A stretch of 40,898 bases of DNA from Nocardiaceae bacterium (GTDB taxonomy: Bacteria > Actinomycetota > Actinomycetes > Mycobacteriales > Mycobacteriaceae). The translations under genes and the position numbers were made by a program. This document shows, piece by piece, positions 30,638-38,815 of this stretch. Within the stretch, counting starts at the first letter, position 1, and every line of letters begins with the position of its first letter. The stretch lies in contig JAJFUQ010000037.1 in NCBI GenBank assembly GCA_021372355.1, forward strand, positions 1 to 40,898, in the 5' to 3' direction. The notes under the pieces were generated by a model. It saw nothing but the letters and a program-made list of their open reading frames with translations, was not told the origin of the DNA and ran no database searches.

Positions 30638-32187
30638 GCGTTCACCCGAATTCGGGGATCGAGCACGGCATAGAGCACGTCGGCGACGATGTTCGCGACG
30701 ACGGCAAGAATGCCGACGATGAGGACGTACGCCATCACGGTGTCCTGGATGTTGTTGCGCAATGCATCGACGAACAGTCGGCCCATTCCGTACCAGCCGA
30801 AGATCGTCTCGGTGAAGATCGCTCCGCCGATGACCGTGATGATGTCGACCGGAACGATCGACGCGAGCGGAAGCAGGGCATTCCGAAACGCGTGTCGCAT
30901 GACGACGGTCCGTTCGGTGAGTCCCTTGGATCGGGCCGTGCGGATGTAGTCCTGGTTCATGACCTCGAGCATCGACGCGCGCGTGTACCGCGTATAGGCC
31001 GCGAACTGGATGAGCACGAGCGTGACCGTCGGCAGCAGAAGGTGCGTGAGGGTGTCCAACGTATGGATCCAGAAACTGCCCGCCAGGTTCGGAGTATGCG
31101 AACCCAGAGTCGCGATCGGTCGGCCCTTGATCTGCGGATTGTGGACGTAGGCGTACCACGATTGCATCAGGCGGTCGGCGAACAGGAACAGTGCGACGAC
31201 GAATGCGGTGAGCGCTGCGGTGCGAGCCGAGCGCACCGGATCCGGGCCGCGCCAGGCGAGGCCAACGCAGATGCCGACAACCACCGCGAGCCCGGCCAGA
31301 CCCAGGATAAGCGGCCACGATACGGCTACGGAATTCCACAAGGCGAGCATTGGGTAGTAGAGCGCGATGCCGATGACCGCGACGCTGACCGAGGAGTAAA
31401 GGGCCCGCCGGTTGCGAAGTCCGGTCGTAAGCGCAGTGATTCCGAAGGCTGCACCAAGCGCTGAGAGCGCCAGCACGAGCAGATCCAACGGGCCGCCGCG
31501 GCTCGGGCGCTCGAAGAAGTCTCGCGCGTTGGCGTACAGGCAGAGGCCGACCACCAGGGCGAATGCGACGCCTCCGGTACGGAGCCGTCGGCTCGCGGGA
31601 CCACCGAGCGCGGCACTCACGATCACGCCGGCCGTCACCCCGGCACCCGCGATCACCCAGACCGAGATGTGTGGATCGCCGAGAAAGTCGTTGAAGTCGA
31701 TCGCGAGGTAGTACTTCGCCAACACCGCGACCCAGAAAGTCGGCAGTGAGAACAGCAGGAACGAGACGAAGGTGATCGAGTAGTCGAAGCCGGAGTACTG
31801 GCGAAGTGCACTGACCAGACCGACCGCCACACCGAACACGATCGCCAACGCCGTCGCCGCGAGGACCAGCTGAAGCGTGGTCGCGATCGCCCCCGATAGT
31901 TGGTCGGTGACCTGCTGATTCTTTTCCCAGTCGACGCCGAGGTTGCAGCGCCCGTACAGGCATCCGGCAGCGCCTTTGAGCCAGTCCCAGTAGCGCGTGA
32001 TGACGGGCTCGTCGAGGTGCAGGCGCGCGGTGAGAGCGTCGATTTGCTGCTGCTTGTTCGGTGCCGTGCTGCCTTGGAACTTCTGCAGCGGGTTGATCGC
32101 CGCAGCGACCAGGTAGTACATGATCAAGGACGAGATGAGCACCACGAGCGCCGACGTGATGAGGCGCTTGGCGAGAAAGGTGAACAT
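30634..32187 (-). CDS. oppB: Oligopeptide ABC importer permease, OppB type, with large membrane insert
   Basis: A 517-residue permease, against about 310-330 for normal OppB. Residues 1-170 carry the standard start (TFLAKRLITSALVVLISSLIMYY and the first core TMs), and residues 370-517 the standard end with the coupling motif MNQDYIRTARSKGLTERTVVMRHAF (about 410-434) and C-terminal FGWYGMGR. Between them, residues about 172-345 form an insert with roughly six hydrophobic segments, an even number that would preserve topology. ATG 32187 was chosen from the family start MFTFLAKRL. Reading frame is continuous, so this is not an assembly join. Confidence 0.92.
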   Translation of the reverse strand: MFTFLAKRLITSALVVLISSLIMYYLVAAAINPLQKFQGSTAPNKQQQIDALTARLHLDEPVITRYWDWLKGAAGCLYGRCNLGVDWEKNQQVTDQLSGAIATTLQLVLAATALAIVFGVAVGLVSALRQYSGFDYSITFVSFLLFSLPTFWVAVLAKYYLAIDFNDFLGDPHISVWVIAGAGVTAGVIVSAALGGPASRRLRTGGVAFALVVGLCLYANARDFFERPSRGGPLDLLVLALSALGAAFGITALTTGLRNRRALYSSVSVAVIGIALYYPMLALWNSVAVSWPLILGLAGLAVVVGICVGLAWRGPDPVRSARTAALTAFVVALFLFADRLMQSWYAYVHNPQIKGRPIATLGSHTPNLAGSFWIHTLDTLTHLLLPTVTLVLIQFAAYTRYTRASMLEVMNQDYIRTARSKGLTERTVVMRHAFRNALLPLASIVPVDIITVIGGAIFTETIFGWYGMGRLFVDALRNNIQDTVMAYVLIVGILAVVANIVADVLYAVLDPRIRVNA

Positions 32188-32209
32188 CTTCAGGTCCCCG
32201 GCTTCGTGG

Positions 32210-34030
32210 TCAGGGAATGGTCCAGTTCCAGAAGCCGTAGAAAAGGGTCGGCGCCACAACCGCCGGGTCGACGTTGTCGACCCGATCCTTCTTTCGGATC
32301 GTCACCGCTGGGTACTGGTAGATGGTCAGGCTGGTCGCGTCACTGAACAGCAAGGTGTCGATCTTCTTTCCCAACGCAACCTGACCGTTGACGTCGGTGG
32401 TGCGACCCATCTCGCCGAACAGCCGGTCGACCTCCGGGTTGGAGTAGCCCTGGAAGTTGTTGCCGCCCTGCGAGGAGTACGTCGCGGCCGCTTCGGCCAA
32501 GGCCGTCGAGCCCGACTGCCACGAGAAGAGCACGCTGTCGTACGTGCCGTCGCCGAGCTTCTCGCTCCAGTCCGCGCTCCGCGCATTGATGAGATGGAAT
32601 CCCGCCTCGGCGAGCGTCCGTTCGTAGATGAGGTAGGCCGCTTCGCCTCGAGGGCTGTCCTTGGCGTACATCACGCGGACGTCGATGGGCGTTGACACTC
32701 CGGCCTGCTGCAGAAGGGCCAGCGAGGCCTTCGGGTCCGCGTTCGCGTACGCCGAGCTGCCGTTCACGCGCACTGCGTCGGCGTAGGCCGGAAGTTCGGG
32801 GGAGAACATGAACGAATTGCGAACCTGGGCAACGGGAAGGACGGGTTTGACCAGCTTGTCGACGATCTCCTGCCGCGGGAAGCTGCGCAGGAAAGCCTGT
32901 CGGACGAGCTTGGCCTTCGCGGCATCGCCGCCGTACGTCGCCGGATCGAACGGACCTTGGTTGTTGAGCACCAGATCGATATGCGTATACGAACTCTGGG
33001 TTCCGGTCCGGACCTCGACTCCGTTGAGGTTCTTCGCGGCGTTCACGAGGTCCTCGGTGGCGGGAACGGAAATGAGGTCTAGTTCCCCGTTCTGCAGGGC
33101 CTGAACCTGTGCCATCGGGTCGGGGTTGAATCGCACGGTCAACGTGTCGACCTTGGTCTCCCGCATTCCGTGGTAGTCGGGGTTCTTCGTCAGCGTCGCG
33201 TATTGGTTTTCGACGAGGTTCGTCAGCAGGTAGGCGCCGTTCGACAGGTAGAGCGACGGGTCTGCGGGAAGCGACGTGAAGTCGAAGCCGGTGTTCCAGA
33301 AGGTGGCGATCTTCTGCAGAGCTACCTTGTCCCGGCCCTGAATCGCCTTGATGAGAGCCTCTTTCGCCTGCCGGGCGTCCGTCAGGCCGAGCGCATGCAT
33401 GGCGGTGACATGCGCTGGGATGATCGCGCCGATAGACGACATGTCGAGTTCCCAATCAGCCCAGGGATGGTCGTAGACAAGGGTCAGGGACTTGCCGTTG
33501 CCGGAGATCTTCGGAGTGGCGGTGACGAGCGAAAGTCCTTGCCCCGGTACGTATGCGGCAGCATCGAAGAAGACCTCGGACGCGGTGTTGTCGGGCTGGC
33601 CCGTCGCCTTGTCCCGGTGCACCTGGTCGGCCGCGACAGTGTTCAATCGGCCACTGACAGCGCCCCACTCGAGGAGGAGATCGGCGGCGTCCACCGGTGT
33701 CCCGTCCGACCACTTGGTCGCGTCGTTGACCGTGTACTTCACGACCAGTGGGCTGTCGCTGACCTTCTGATACGTGCCGAAGGTTTCGTCCTTCGTGAGT
33801 TTCGAATCCGCCGTGTAGTAGTTGAAGCTCCCGTTCATCAAGTACTGGATGTTCGCGTTCACCACGTTGTTGCCGTTGGTGGTGTTGGCGTTGTACGCGT
33901 AGAAGGCCTGTTCCCACGCGGTTGTCAGGGATGATTTCCCGCCGTCGCGAGCGTCGTCATCGGGATTGGAGATCGAACACGCGGGGATCGCAAGGAGCAG
34001 GCAGAGGATGACCACAAAACGACCGCGCAT
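32210..34030 (-). CDS. oppA: Oligopeptide-binding lipoprotein, solute-binding protein family 5
   Basis: A 606-residue lipoprotein that captures substrate outside the membrane. The signal peptide RGRFVVILCLLLAIPAC ends in a lipobox, so Cys18 is lipidated. The mature part follows family 5: VKYTVNDATKWSDGTPVDAADLL, a central LTVRFNPDPMAQVQALQNGELDL region and the C-terminal DRLFGEMGRT segment. It is first in the oppABC-DF operon, 22 bases before oppB. The substrate is probably a peptide but the family also includes nickel, sugar and opine binders. Confidence 0.94.
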   Translation of the reverse strand: MRGRFVVILCLLLAIPACSISNPDDDARDGGKSSLTTAWEQAFYAYNANTTNGNNVVNANIQYLMNGSFNYYTADSKLTKDETFGTYQKVSDSPLVVKYTVNDATKWSDGTPVDAADLLLEWGAVSGRLNTVAADQVHRDKATGQPDNTASEVFFDAAAYVPGQGLSLVTATPKISGNGKSLTLVYDHPWADWELDMSSIGAIIPAHVTAMHALGLTDARQAKEALIKAIQGRDKVALQKIATFWNTGFDFTSLPADPSLYLSNGAYLLTNLVENQYATLTKNPDYHGMRETKVDTLTVRFNPDPMAQVQALQNGELDLISVPATEDLVNAAKNLNGVEVRTGTQSSYTHIDLVLNNQGPFDPATYGGDAAKAKLVRQAFLRSFPRQEIVDKLVKPVLPVAQVRNSFMFSPELPAYADAVRVNGSSAYANADPKASLALLQQAGVSTPIDVRVMYAKDSPRGEAAYLIYERTLAEAGFHLINARSADWSEKLGDGTYDSVLFSWQSGSTALAEAAATYSSQGGNNFQGYSNPEVDRLFGEMGRTTDVNGQVALGKKIDTLLFSDATSLTIYQYPAVTIRKKDRVDNVDPAVVAPTLFYGFWNWTIP

Positions 34031-34101
34031 TGAACTGCCTTGCTGGCGAAAAACCGAGTCTCACTTGATCGTAGGGCGATGAGTAGGGCCACACTCCGAA
34101 T

Positions 34102-34119
34102 GCGCGCGATTGAGCGCGC
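34102..34119. terminator. GC hairpin between msrB and oppA
   Basis: GCGCGC and GCGCGC flank a six-base spacer, GATTGA, in the 106-base gap downstream of the msrB stop and upstream of oppA. Stem of six, no T-run; probable weak terminator for msrB. Confidence 0.4.
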
Positions 34120-34136
34120 GTGACGCCGATTGCCTG

Positions 34137-34655
34137 CTACGTCGTCCGGAAATTCAGTGCGACACCATTCATGCAGTAGCGCAGCCCCGTGGGTTGGGGA
34201 CCGTCGGTGAACACGTGGCCCAGGTGCCCTCCGCACCTTCGGCAGAGAACCTCGGTCCGGGTCATGAAGAAGCTGTTGTCCGGCCGTTCGATCACGGCGT
34301 TGTCCAGCGGCTGCCAGAAGCTCGGCCAGCCGGTGCCGCTGTCGAATTTCGTGCTCGAGGAGAACAGGTCGAGGGCACATCCGGCACAGGTGAAGATCCC
34401 GGTGCGGTGCTCGTCGTTGAGGGGGCTGGTGAACGGCCGCTCGGTGCCCGCCTTGCGCAGCACGTCGTATTGGTCGGCCGTGAGGATTCGGCGCCATTCC
34501 GCGTCCGTGTGGCTGACCTCGAAGGGAGACTTCGTTGACTCATTGGAATACCGGATGTCCGGTGATGAGCCACATGCCACGAGCAGCCCGAGTAGGGCAG
34601 CACCGCCCAGAATGCTGCGCCGGGGGATCGGTCCCATGCTTGGCGAAATGGTCAT
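34137..34655 (-). CDS. msrB: Exported peptide-methionine (R)-S-oxide reductase
   Basis: Repairs methionine-R-sulfoxide. The 172-residue protein has a catalytic Cys161 in RYCMNG, the zinc cysteines C90/C93 and C138/C141, and GTGWPSFW. Unlike cytosolic MsrB it has an export signal: a twin-arginine-like PRRSILGG and a lipobox ending LLVAC (Cys28), so it is a candidate Tat lipoprotein. It diverges from an anchored MsrA; the 101 bases between contain a short TTCGGCC tandem repeat (34707-34724). Confidence 0.94.
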   Translation of the reverse strand: MTISPSMGPIPRRSILGGAALLGLLVACGSSPDIRYSNESTKSPFEVSHTDAEWRRILTADQYDVLRKAGTERPFTSPLNDEHRTGIFTCAGCALDLFSSSTKFDSGTGWPSFWQPLDNAVIERPDNSFFMTRTEVLCRRCGGHLGHVFTDGPQPTGLRYCMNGVALNFRTT

Positions 34656-34756
34656 AACTCGACGCTACGAGCGATGTGCGTCTGCAGGTCTTACCGAAGG
34701 GTGACGTTCGGCCTTCGGCCTTCGATCGAATGCCCGAATCGCGGGACACTGGAGAC

Positions 34757-35500
34757 ATGGAGGAAACCCGGTTTCGGGCTCCGACAATTCGGAGGATCTT
34801 GATGGCGGTCGCCGGCCTCGGTGCACTGGCCGTCGTCCTCGCGATGTGCACCGGCGTCGTTCCCGGCCTCGAGCGCGTGGTCAACGAAAAGGTGGCGAGC
34901 ACGATCCCGGCACCGGTCCTCGATGAGCCGCCGCAGGCCGCCGGAACGTCGGAGACCGTGGTGCTGGCCGGCGGCTGCTTCTGGGGCGTTCAAGGTGTGT
35001 ATCAGCACGTGAAAGGCGTCACCGAAGCCCTGTCCGGATACGCCGGCGGCGACGCGGAGACCGCGAAATACGAAACTGTCGGCACCGGAACGACTGGTCA
35101 CGCGGAGTCGGTGCGGATCACCTTCGATCCCAGCCAAGTGACGTTCGGGCAGTTACTTCAGATCTTCTTCGGTGTCGTGCACGATCCGACGGAACTCGAT
35201 CGCCAAGGACCAGATACCGGCACCCAATACCGTTCGGCGATCTTCGTTCAGAACGAAACCCAGCAACGCGTCGCCGACGCGTACATCACGCAGTTGACCG
35301 ACGCGAAGGTCTTCTCCGGCCCGATCGTCACGCGCATCGAGCCGAACGCGAGTTTCTTCCCCGCCGAGCGATACCACCAGGACTATCTGAACTCGAACCC
35401 CTGGAACCCGTACATCGTGGTCAACGACATTCCCAAGGTGAAGGCGCTGCGGGCCTATTTCCCGGGCCTGTATCGCGAGGAGCCGGTTCTGGTGGCCTGA
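34757..35500 (+). CDS. msrA: Membrane-anchored peptide-methionine (S)-S-oxide reductase
   Basis: Repairs methionine-S-sulfoxide. The 247-residue protein has the catalytic GGCFWG (Cys74), the conserved GYAGG, and TQYRSAIF and RYHQDYL segments. An N-terminal hydrophobic segment (ILMAVAGLGALAVVLAMCTGVV) should anchor or export it, a departure from the usual cytosolic form. ATG 34757 was chosen with GGAGA just upstream. It pairs with the divergent exported MsrB, so together they can repair both diastereomers outside the membrane. The stop touches the modA stop. Confidence 0.93.
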   Translation: MEETRFRAPTIRRILMAVAGLGALAVVLAMCTGVVPGLERVVNEKVASTIPAPVLDEPPQAAGTSETVVLAGGCFWGVQGVYQHVKGVTEALSGYAGGDAETAKYETVGTGTTGHAESVRITFDPSQVTFGQLLQIFFGVVHDPTELDRQGPDTGTQYRSAIFVQNETQQRVADAYITQLTDAKVFSGPIVTRIEPNASFFPAERYHQDYLNSNPWNPYIVVNDIPKVKALRAYFPGLYREEPVLVA

Positions 35501-36283
35501 TCAGGGCTTGGCAAACCCCGCCTTGGCGAGCACTGCCTGGCCGACCGGGCCGGTGACGAGTTCGATGAACTCCTCCGCGGCTTTCTTGTTCTTCGAGCTG
35601 GTCAGCAGGCAGATCGGGTAGGTATTGGCGGCGTCCTTGGCCTCGGGAAACTCGACGGTGAACACCTTGGCGCCCGCGCCCTTGGCATCGGTGACGTAGA
35701 CGAGGCCGGCGTCCGCCTGGCCCGTGGTCACCTTGTTGAGCACGTCGCTGACGTTCTGCTCCTCGCTGACTGGCCGGACATCGACACCAGTCGCGGTCTC
35801 GATCTTCTGAGCCGCCGAACCGCACGGAACCTGCGGCGCGCATTCGACAACGAGCAGGTCCGGGTTCGCGAGATCCGCGAAGGACTTGATGTTCTTCGGG
35901 TTGTCCGGCCCCGTGACGATCACGAGCGTGTTCTTGGCGAAGTTGGTCGGGTCACCGACAACGAGGCTCGCGGCCTTCACCTTGTCCATGTTCTTGGTGT
36001 CCGCCGAGGCGAAGACGTCCGCGGGCGCACCGTTGGTCAGCTGGGAAACGAGGTCCGATGAACCGGCAAAGCTGAAGTCGACCTTCGCGCCCGGGTGGTC
36101 CTCCTCGAACCGCGCTCCGAGTTCGGTGAACGTCTTCTTCAGTGACGAGGCGGCGAAGACCGTCAGGTGGGCCGGGGCGGTCGCGGTGGTGGCCTCGGAC
36201 TTCGTCGACGTGTCGGATCCGGAGCATCCAGCGACGAGAGAGACAGTCGCAAGCACGGCGACAGTCGAGGCGATGAGCTTCAC
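35501..36283 (-). CDS. modA: Molybdate-binding lipoprotein ModA
   Basis: A 260-residue substrate-binding lipoprotein. The signal peptide ends in lipobox LVAGC (Cys20). The mature protein has LTVFAASSLKKTF, FSFAGSSDLVSQLTNGAPADVFASAD and GLVYVTDAKG, the ModA layout with oxyanion-binding serines. No modB or modC is in the window, so either they are elsewhere or this orphan serves another purpose, such as tungstate. Upstream, 163 bases separate it from a divergent PadR gene with a palindrome closer to padR. Confidence 0.92.
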   Translation of the reverse strand: MKLIASTVAVLATVSLVAGCSGSDTSTKSEATTATAPAHLTVFAASSLKKTFTELGARFEEDHPGAKVDFSFAGSSDLVSQLTNGAPADVFASADTKNMDKVKAASLVVGDPTNFAKNTLVIVTGPDNPKNIKSFADLANPDLLVVECAPQVPCGSAAQKIETATGVDVRPVSEEQNVSDVLNKVTTGQADAGLVYVTDAKGAGAKVFTVEFPEAKDAANTYPICLLTSSKNKKAAEEFIELVTGPVGQAVLAKAGFAKP

Positions 36284-36388
36284 GAGACTCCGATCATGCG
36301 GATAATGACGCGCTATTGGTCCGCATTCACGGATATTTGCGGCAAATCTAGCCTATCGCTCGCGTTCCAATAACTCCGCCTTGTCAAC

Positions 36389-36418
36389 GATGCGTTGGCG
36401 ATATATCGTTAATGCATC
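36389..36418. promoter_or_regulatory. 30-bp palindrome upstream of the Gly-rich padR
   Basis: GATGC at the left and GCATC at the right enclose a perfect CGATATATCG core; 12 of 15 base pairs match. It ends 28 bases before the padR start and is most likely the PadR self-operator. A modE-like role for modA, 105 bases away, is the alternative. Confidence 0.65.
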
Positions 36419-36446
36419 GCAAGAACATCTACGAAAGGAGAATGAG

Positions 36447-37082
36447 ATGTTCGAACATCACCATGCGCATCATCAGTTGCGCGGCGAACTTCGCCGCGAG
36501 TTCCGCGGCGGTTTTGGCGGCGGCTTCGGCCCGGGATTTGGTCCAGGGTTTGGCCCCGGATTTGGTGGATTCCCCGGCCCGCCTGGGCCGGGACGTCGTG
36601 GCGGCCCGGGTCGGCGAGGACGGGGTCGCCGCGGCGACGTTCGGTCCGCGATCCTGCTGCTGCTCAGCGAGGGGTCGTTGCATGGCTACGACCTCATTCA
36701 GAAGATCGGCGAGCGCAGCGACGGGCTGTGGCGCCCGAGTCCGGGTTCGATCTACCCGGCGCTGTCCGCGCTCGAGGACGAGGGTTTGATAACGCTCGAT
36801 CGTCGTGAGGGTCGCAAGTACGCGACGCTCACTCCGGAAGGGGAAGCGCTCGTACGCGATCGCGGCGAGGAAATCGGCGATCCGTTCGCTGATGCGAAGT
36901 CCGGCGTATCGGACGAGGCTCTCGATCTTCGCGATCTGGTCGGCCAGCTGCATGGCGCGGTCTTCCAGGTGGCTCGCGCGGGCACCCCTGACCAGGTGAA
37001 ACGAGCGGGTGACGCGCTGGCTGAAGCGCGCCGTTCGATTTACCGGATTCTCGCCGAGGATGACGAAAGCGGCGAGCGCTAG
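36447..37082 (+). CDS. PadR-family regulator with a Gly/Arg-rich N terminus
   Basis: A 211-residue regulator. Residues 1-20 are His/Arg-rich, 21-62 a low-complexity run of GFG/PGFG repeats and GRRGGPGRRGRGRRG, then a standard PadR winged helix (DVRSAILLLLSEGSLHGYDLIQ; PSPGSIYPALSALEDEGLI; KYATLTPEG) and a helical C terminus. ATG has AAAGGAG six bases upstream. The basic Gly/Arg region could add non-specific nucleic-acid binding. No obvious target gene is linked; modA is divergent and the lipase follows on the same strand after 89 bases. Confidence 0.93.
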   Translation: MFEHHHAHHQLRGELRREFRGGFGGGFGPGFGPGFGPGFGGFPGPPGPGRRGGPGRRGRGRRGDVRSAILLLLSEGSLHGYDLIQKIGERSDGLWRPSPGSIYPALSALEDEGLITLDRREGRKYATLTPEGEALVRDRGEEIGDPFADAKSGVSDEALDLRDLVGQLHGAVFQVARAGTPDQVKRAGDALAEARRSIYRILAEDDESGER

Positions 37083-37094
37083 GGACTTAAGTCC
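37083..37094. promoter_or_regulatory. 12-bp perfect palindrome between padR and lipase
   Basis: GGACTTAAGTCC directly follows the padR stop. It could be an operator for the lipase gene or part of a padR terminator. No T-run. Confidence 0.35.
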
Positions 37095-37171
37095 ATCATT
37101 TCGACTACAAGTGAAACAAATTTCCCTCTAGTCACACACGCAACTCCAGCCCATGCGGTTACATATTCGTT

Positions 37172-38170
37172 GTGTCCCGAATTGATAACAGTTCATGCAG
37201 GGTTGCACGCCGGCTGGTAACCGCGGCGGCAGCCGTATCCGCGCTGTTAACTGCACCATCGCTGGCGATTGCCGCACCCGGCAATCCGTCTGCGCTGACT
37301 ACCATCCCCACGTTGTCGGGACCGACGCAGACGGTCCACGGCTACGCCACCGCCTACGCGAAGAAGCACCCCGGGTCGGTACCACCCGGGGTAAACAACT
37401 TCTCGTGTACGCCGGACGCGAATCACCCCTCCCCGGTGATCCTCGTCCATGGGACGGACTCCGACGCCTACAGTGACTGGGCCCTCTTTGCCCCCAAACT
37501 CGCCGCTGCCGGGAACTGCGTTTATGCGCTGAACTACGGCTCGGTGGAGGGTTCAGACACTTATGGCGTCGGAGACATCCACCTCAGTGGAAAGCAGCTG
37601 TCGGGCTTCGTGCAGAAGGTTCGCAGCGCCACCGGCGCCGCGAAAGTCCAGCTCGTGGGCTATTCGCAGGGGGCCAACGTCACTCGCTACTACGTGAACA
37701 AGCTGGGTGGCTCGCAGTACGTCAAGACCTGGATCGGCCTCGCTTCGCCGAGTTACGGCGGCGACCTCTACGGTGCCATTCCGGTCATCAAGGCCGTCGG
37801 CGCCGAGAAGCAGGTGTCCGAGATGTTCCCGATCGCGCTGCAGCAGCAGGCCGAGGGCTCGGACTTCATCAACGAACTGAACTCGCCCAGCGACACGGTT
37901 CCCGGCGTCGACTACTGGACGATCGGCAGTACCGTCGACGAACGCATCACGCCGAACGAAAACCAGGCCCTCCGCGGCAAGGGGGCGCACAACGTTCTCA
38001 TCCAGGATCTGTGCCCGGAGAACATGTCCGGCCACATGCAACTGCCGTACGACCCGTTTGCCCAGCAGTTGATGTTCAACATTCTGAGTCGGGCGGACGC
38101 ACAGACGCCGAACTGCGTCGATGTCCCGTTCGGTACCGGCATTCCCGAAGTGATGGCGACGTCGAACTAG
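37172..38170 (+). CDS. Secreted lipase/esterase (lipase class 2, EstA-like)
   Basis: A 332-residue exported alpha/beta hydrolase. Signal peptide: RRLVTAAAAVSALLTAPSLAIAA with cleavage before APGNP. Oxyanion strand PVILVHGTDSD, nucleophile elbow GYSQG, and a C-terminal histidine in MSGHMQLPYDP complete the expected triad. Cysteine pairs (FSCTPD, GNCVYA; DLCPE, NCVDV) suggest disulfides outside the cell. The GTG start is the only one upstream of the signal peptide; TACATA about six bases before it suggests a leaderless mRNA. Probable substrates are glycerides or other esters. Confidence 0.92.
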   Translation: MSRIDNSSCRVARRLVTAAAAVSALLTAPSLAIAAPGNPSALTTIPTLSGPTQTVHGYATAYAKKHPGSVPPGVNNFSCTPDANHPSPVILVHGTDSDAYSDWALFAPKLAAAGNCVYALNYGSVEGSDTYGVGDIHLSGKQLSGFVQKVRSATGAAKVQLVGYSQGANVTRYYVNKLGGSQYVKTWIGLASPSYGGDLYGAIPVIKAVGAEKQVSEMFPIALQQQAEGSDFINELNSPSDTVPGVDYWTIGSTVDERITPNENQALRGKGAHNVLIQDLCPENMSGHMQLPYDPFAQQLMFNILSRADAQTPNCVDVPFGTGIPEVMATSN

Positions 38171-38695
38171 TCAGGCTCCCCGGCCGGTCGTGAAATCGGC
38201 ATCCGGCCACCACACCTTCAGCAGGTCGGAGATCGTGGTGTCCGTCTGCGCCACGATGAACAGGTACTTCGACCGATCCTGAGCATCGAACGTCACGACG
38301 AAGCACGCCGCATCTGGACAGGTCCCGACCCGCACGGTCGCCGACGTGCCGTCCTCGATCGTTGCTCGATTGTCCGGACCGAGGGCTCTCGACTTCAGAA
38401 AGTCCTGCACGGCAGGGCCGTTCGGGAAGGCGATCGCCTGGAAGAGGACGTCGTCGCGGTCCCGGCAGCCGAGTGATCGAATCGCGGTGGGCGGCGCTTC
38501 GGCGATACCGCAGCGAGCGCCGTGGTATCCGCGACCGGTCGGTGTCGCCGGCAGGATCGACGGGAAGGTTCGAACAGTCTGTTCTGACTTTGCGTCCCAT
38601 CCGCGGGACGAAGCATGCGCAGGAGCGGCCAGACCCGTGGCGAAAACACACGACATCGCGGCGGCGAGGCCCGCGCGCGACAGGGGCGTAGTCAT
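38171..38695 (-). CDS. Small secreted protein of unknown function
   Basis: A 174-residue exported protein. ATG 38695 is followed by a clear signal peptide (SRAGLAAAMSCVFATGLAAPAHA, cut before SSRGW). The mature part has four cysteines in two likely pairs (ARCG ... LGCRD; GTCPDAACF) and ends WWPDADFTTGRGA. An AGGGGG about nine bases upstream serves as ribosome binding site. No family recognised; its stop is directly against the lipase stop. A 20-bp palindrome lies 15 bases upstream. Confidence 0.82.
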   Translation of the reverse strand: MTTPLSRAGLAAAMSCVFATGLAAPAHASSRGWDAKSEQTVRTFPSILPATPTGRGYHGARCGIAEAPPTAIRSLGCRDRDDVLFQAIAFPNGPAVQDFLKSRALGPDNRATIEDGTSATVRVGTCPDAACFVVTFDAQDRSKYLFIVAQTDTTISDLLKVWWPDADFTTGRGA

Positions 38696-38709
38696 GGTGC
38701 CAAACCCCC

Positions 38710-38729
38710 TGCAGTACAGCTGAACTGCA
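38710..38729. promoter_or_regulatory. 20-bp near-perfect palindrome upstream of the small secreted protein
   Basis: TGCAGTACAGCTGAACTGCA: nine of ten base pairs match. It covers the ribosome-binding or promoter region of the minus-strand gene starting at 38695 and is about 87 bases before fmt. Candidate operator; regulator unknown. Confidence 0.5.
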
Positions 38730-38815
38730 ATGTTACGGACGGTTCGAGATCTTGTACGCGGGATTCTTAGACTGGTAGTGCGCCCCCGAAGGTGGGGAGT
38801 AGTTGAGGAGAACTC

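Noticed and set aside
29714..31963. A 749-residue minus-strand frame joining OppC with an upstream Arg-rich extension
   Set aside because: The extension overlaps OppB out of frame; OppC starts at 30637 with an ATGA overlap.
36501..36620. Repeat array in the padR N-terminal coding region
   Set aside because: The imperfect GGTTTTGG/GGATTTGG repeats encode Gly/Phe codons; they are not CRISPR-like, with no spacers.
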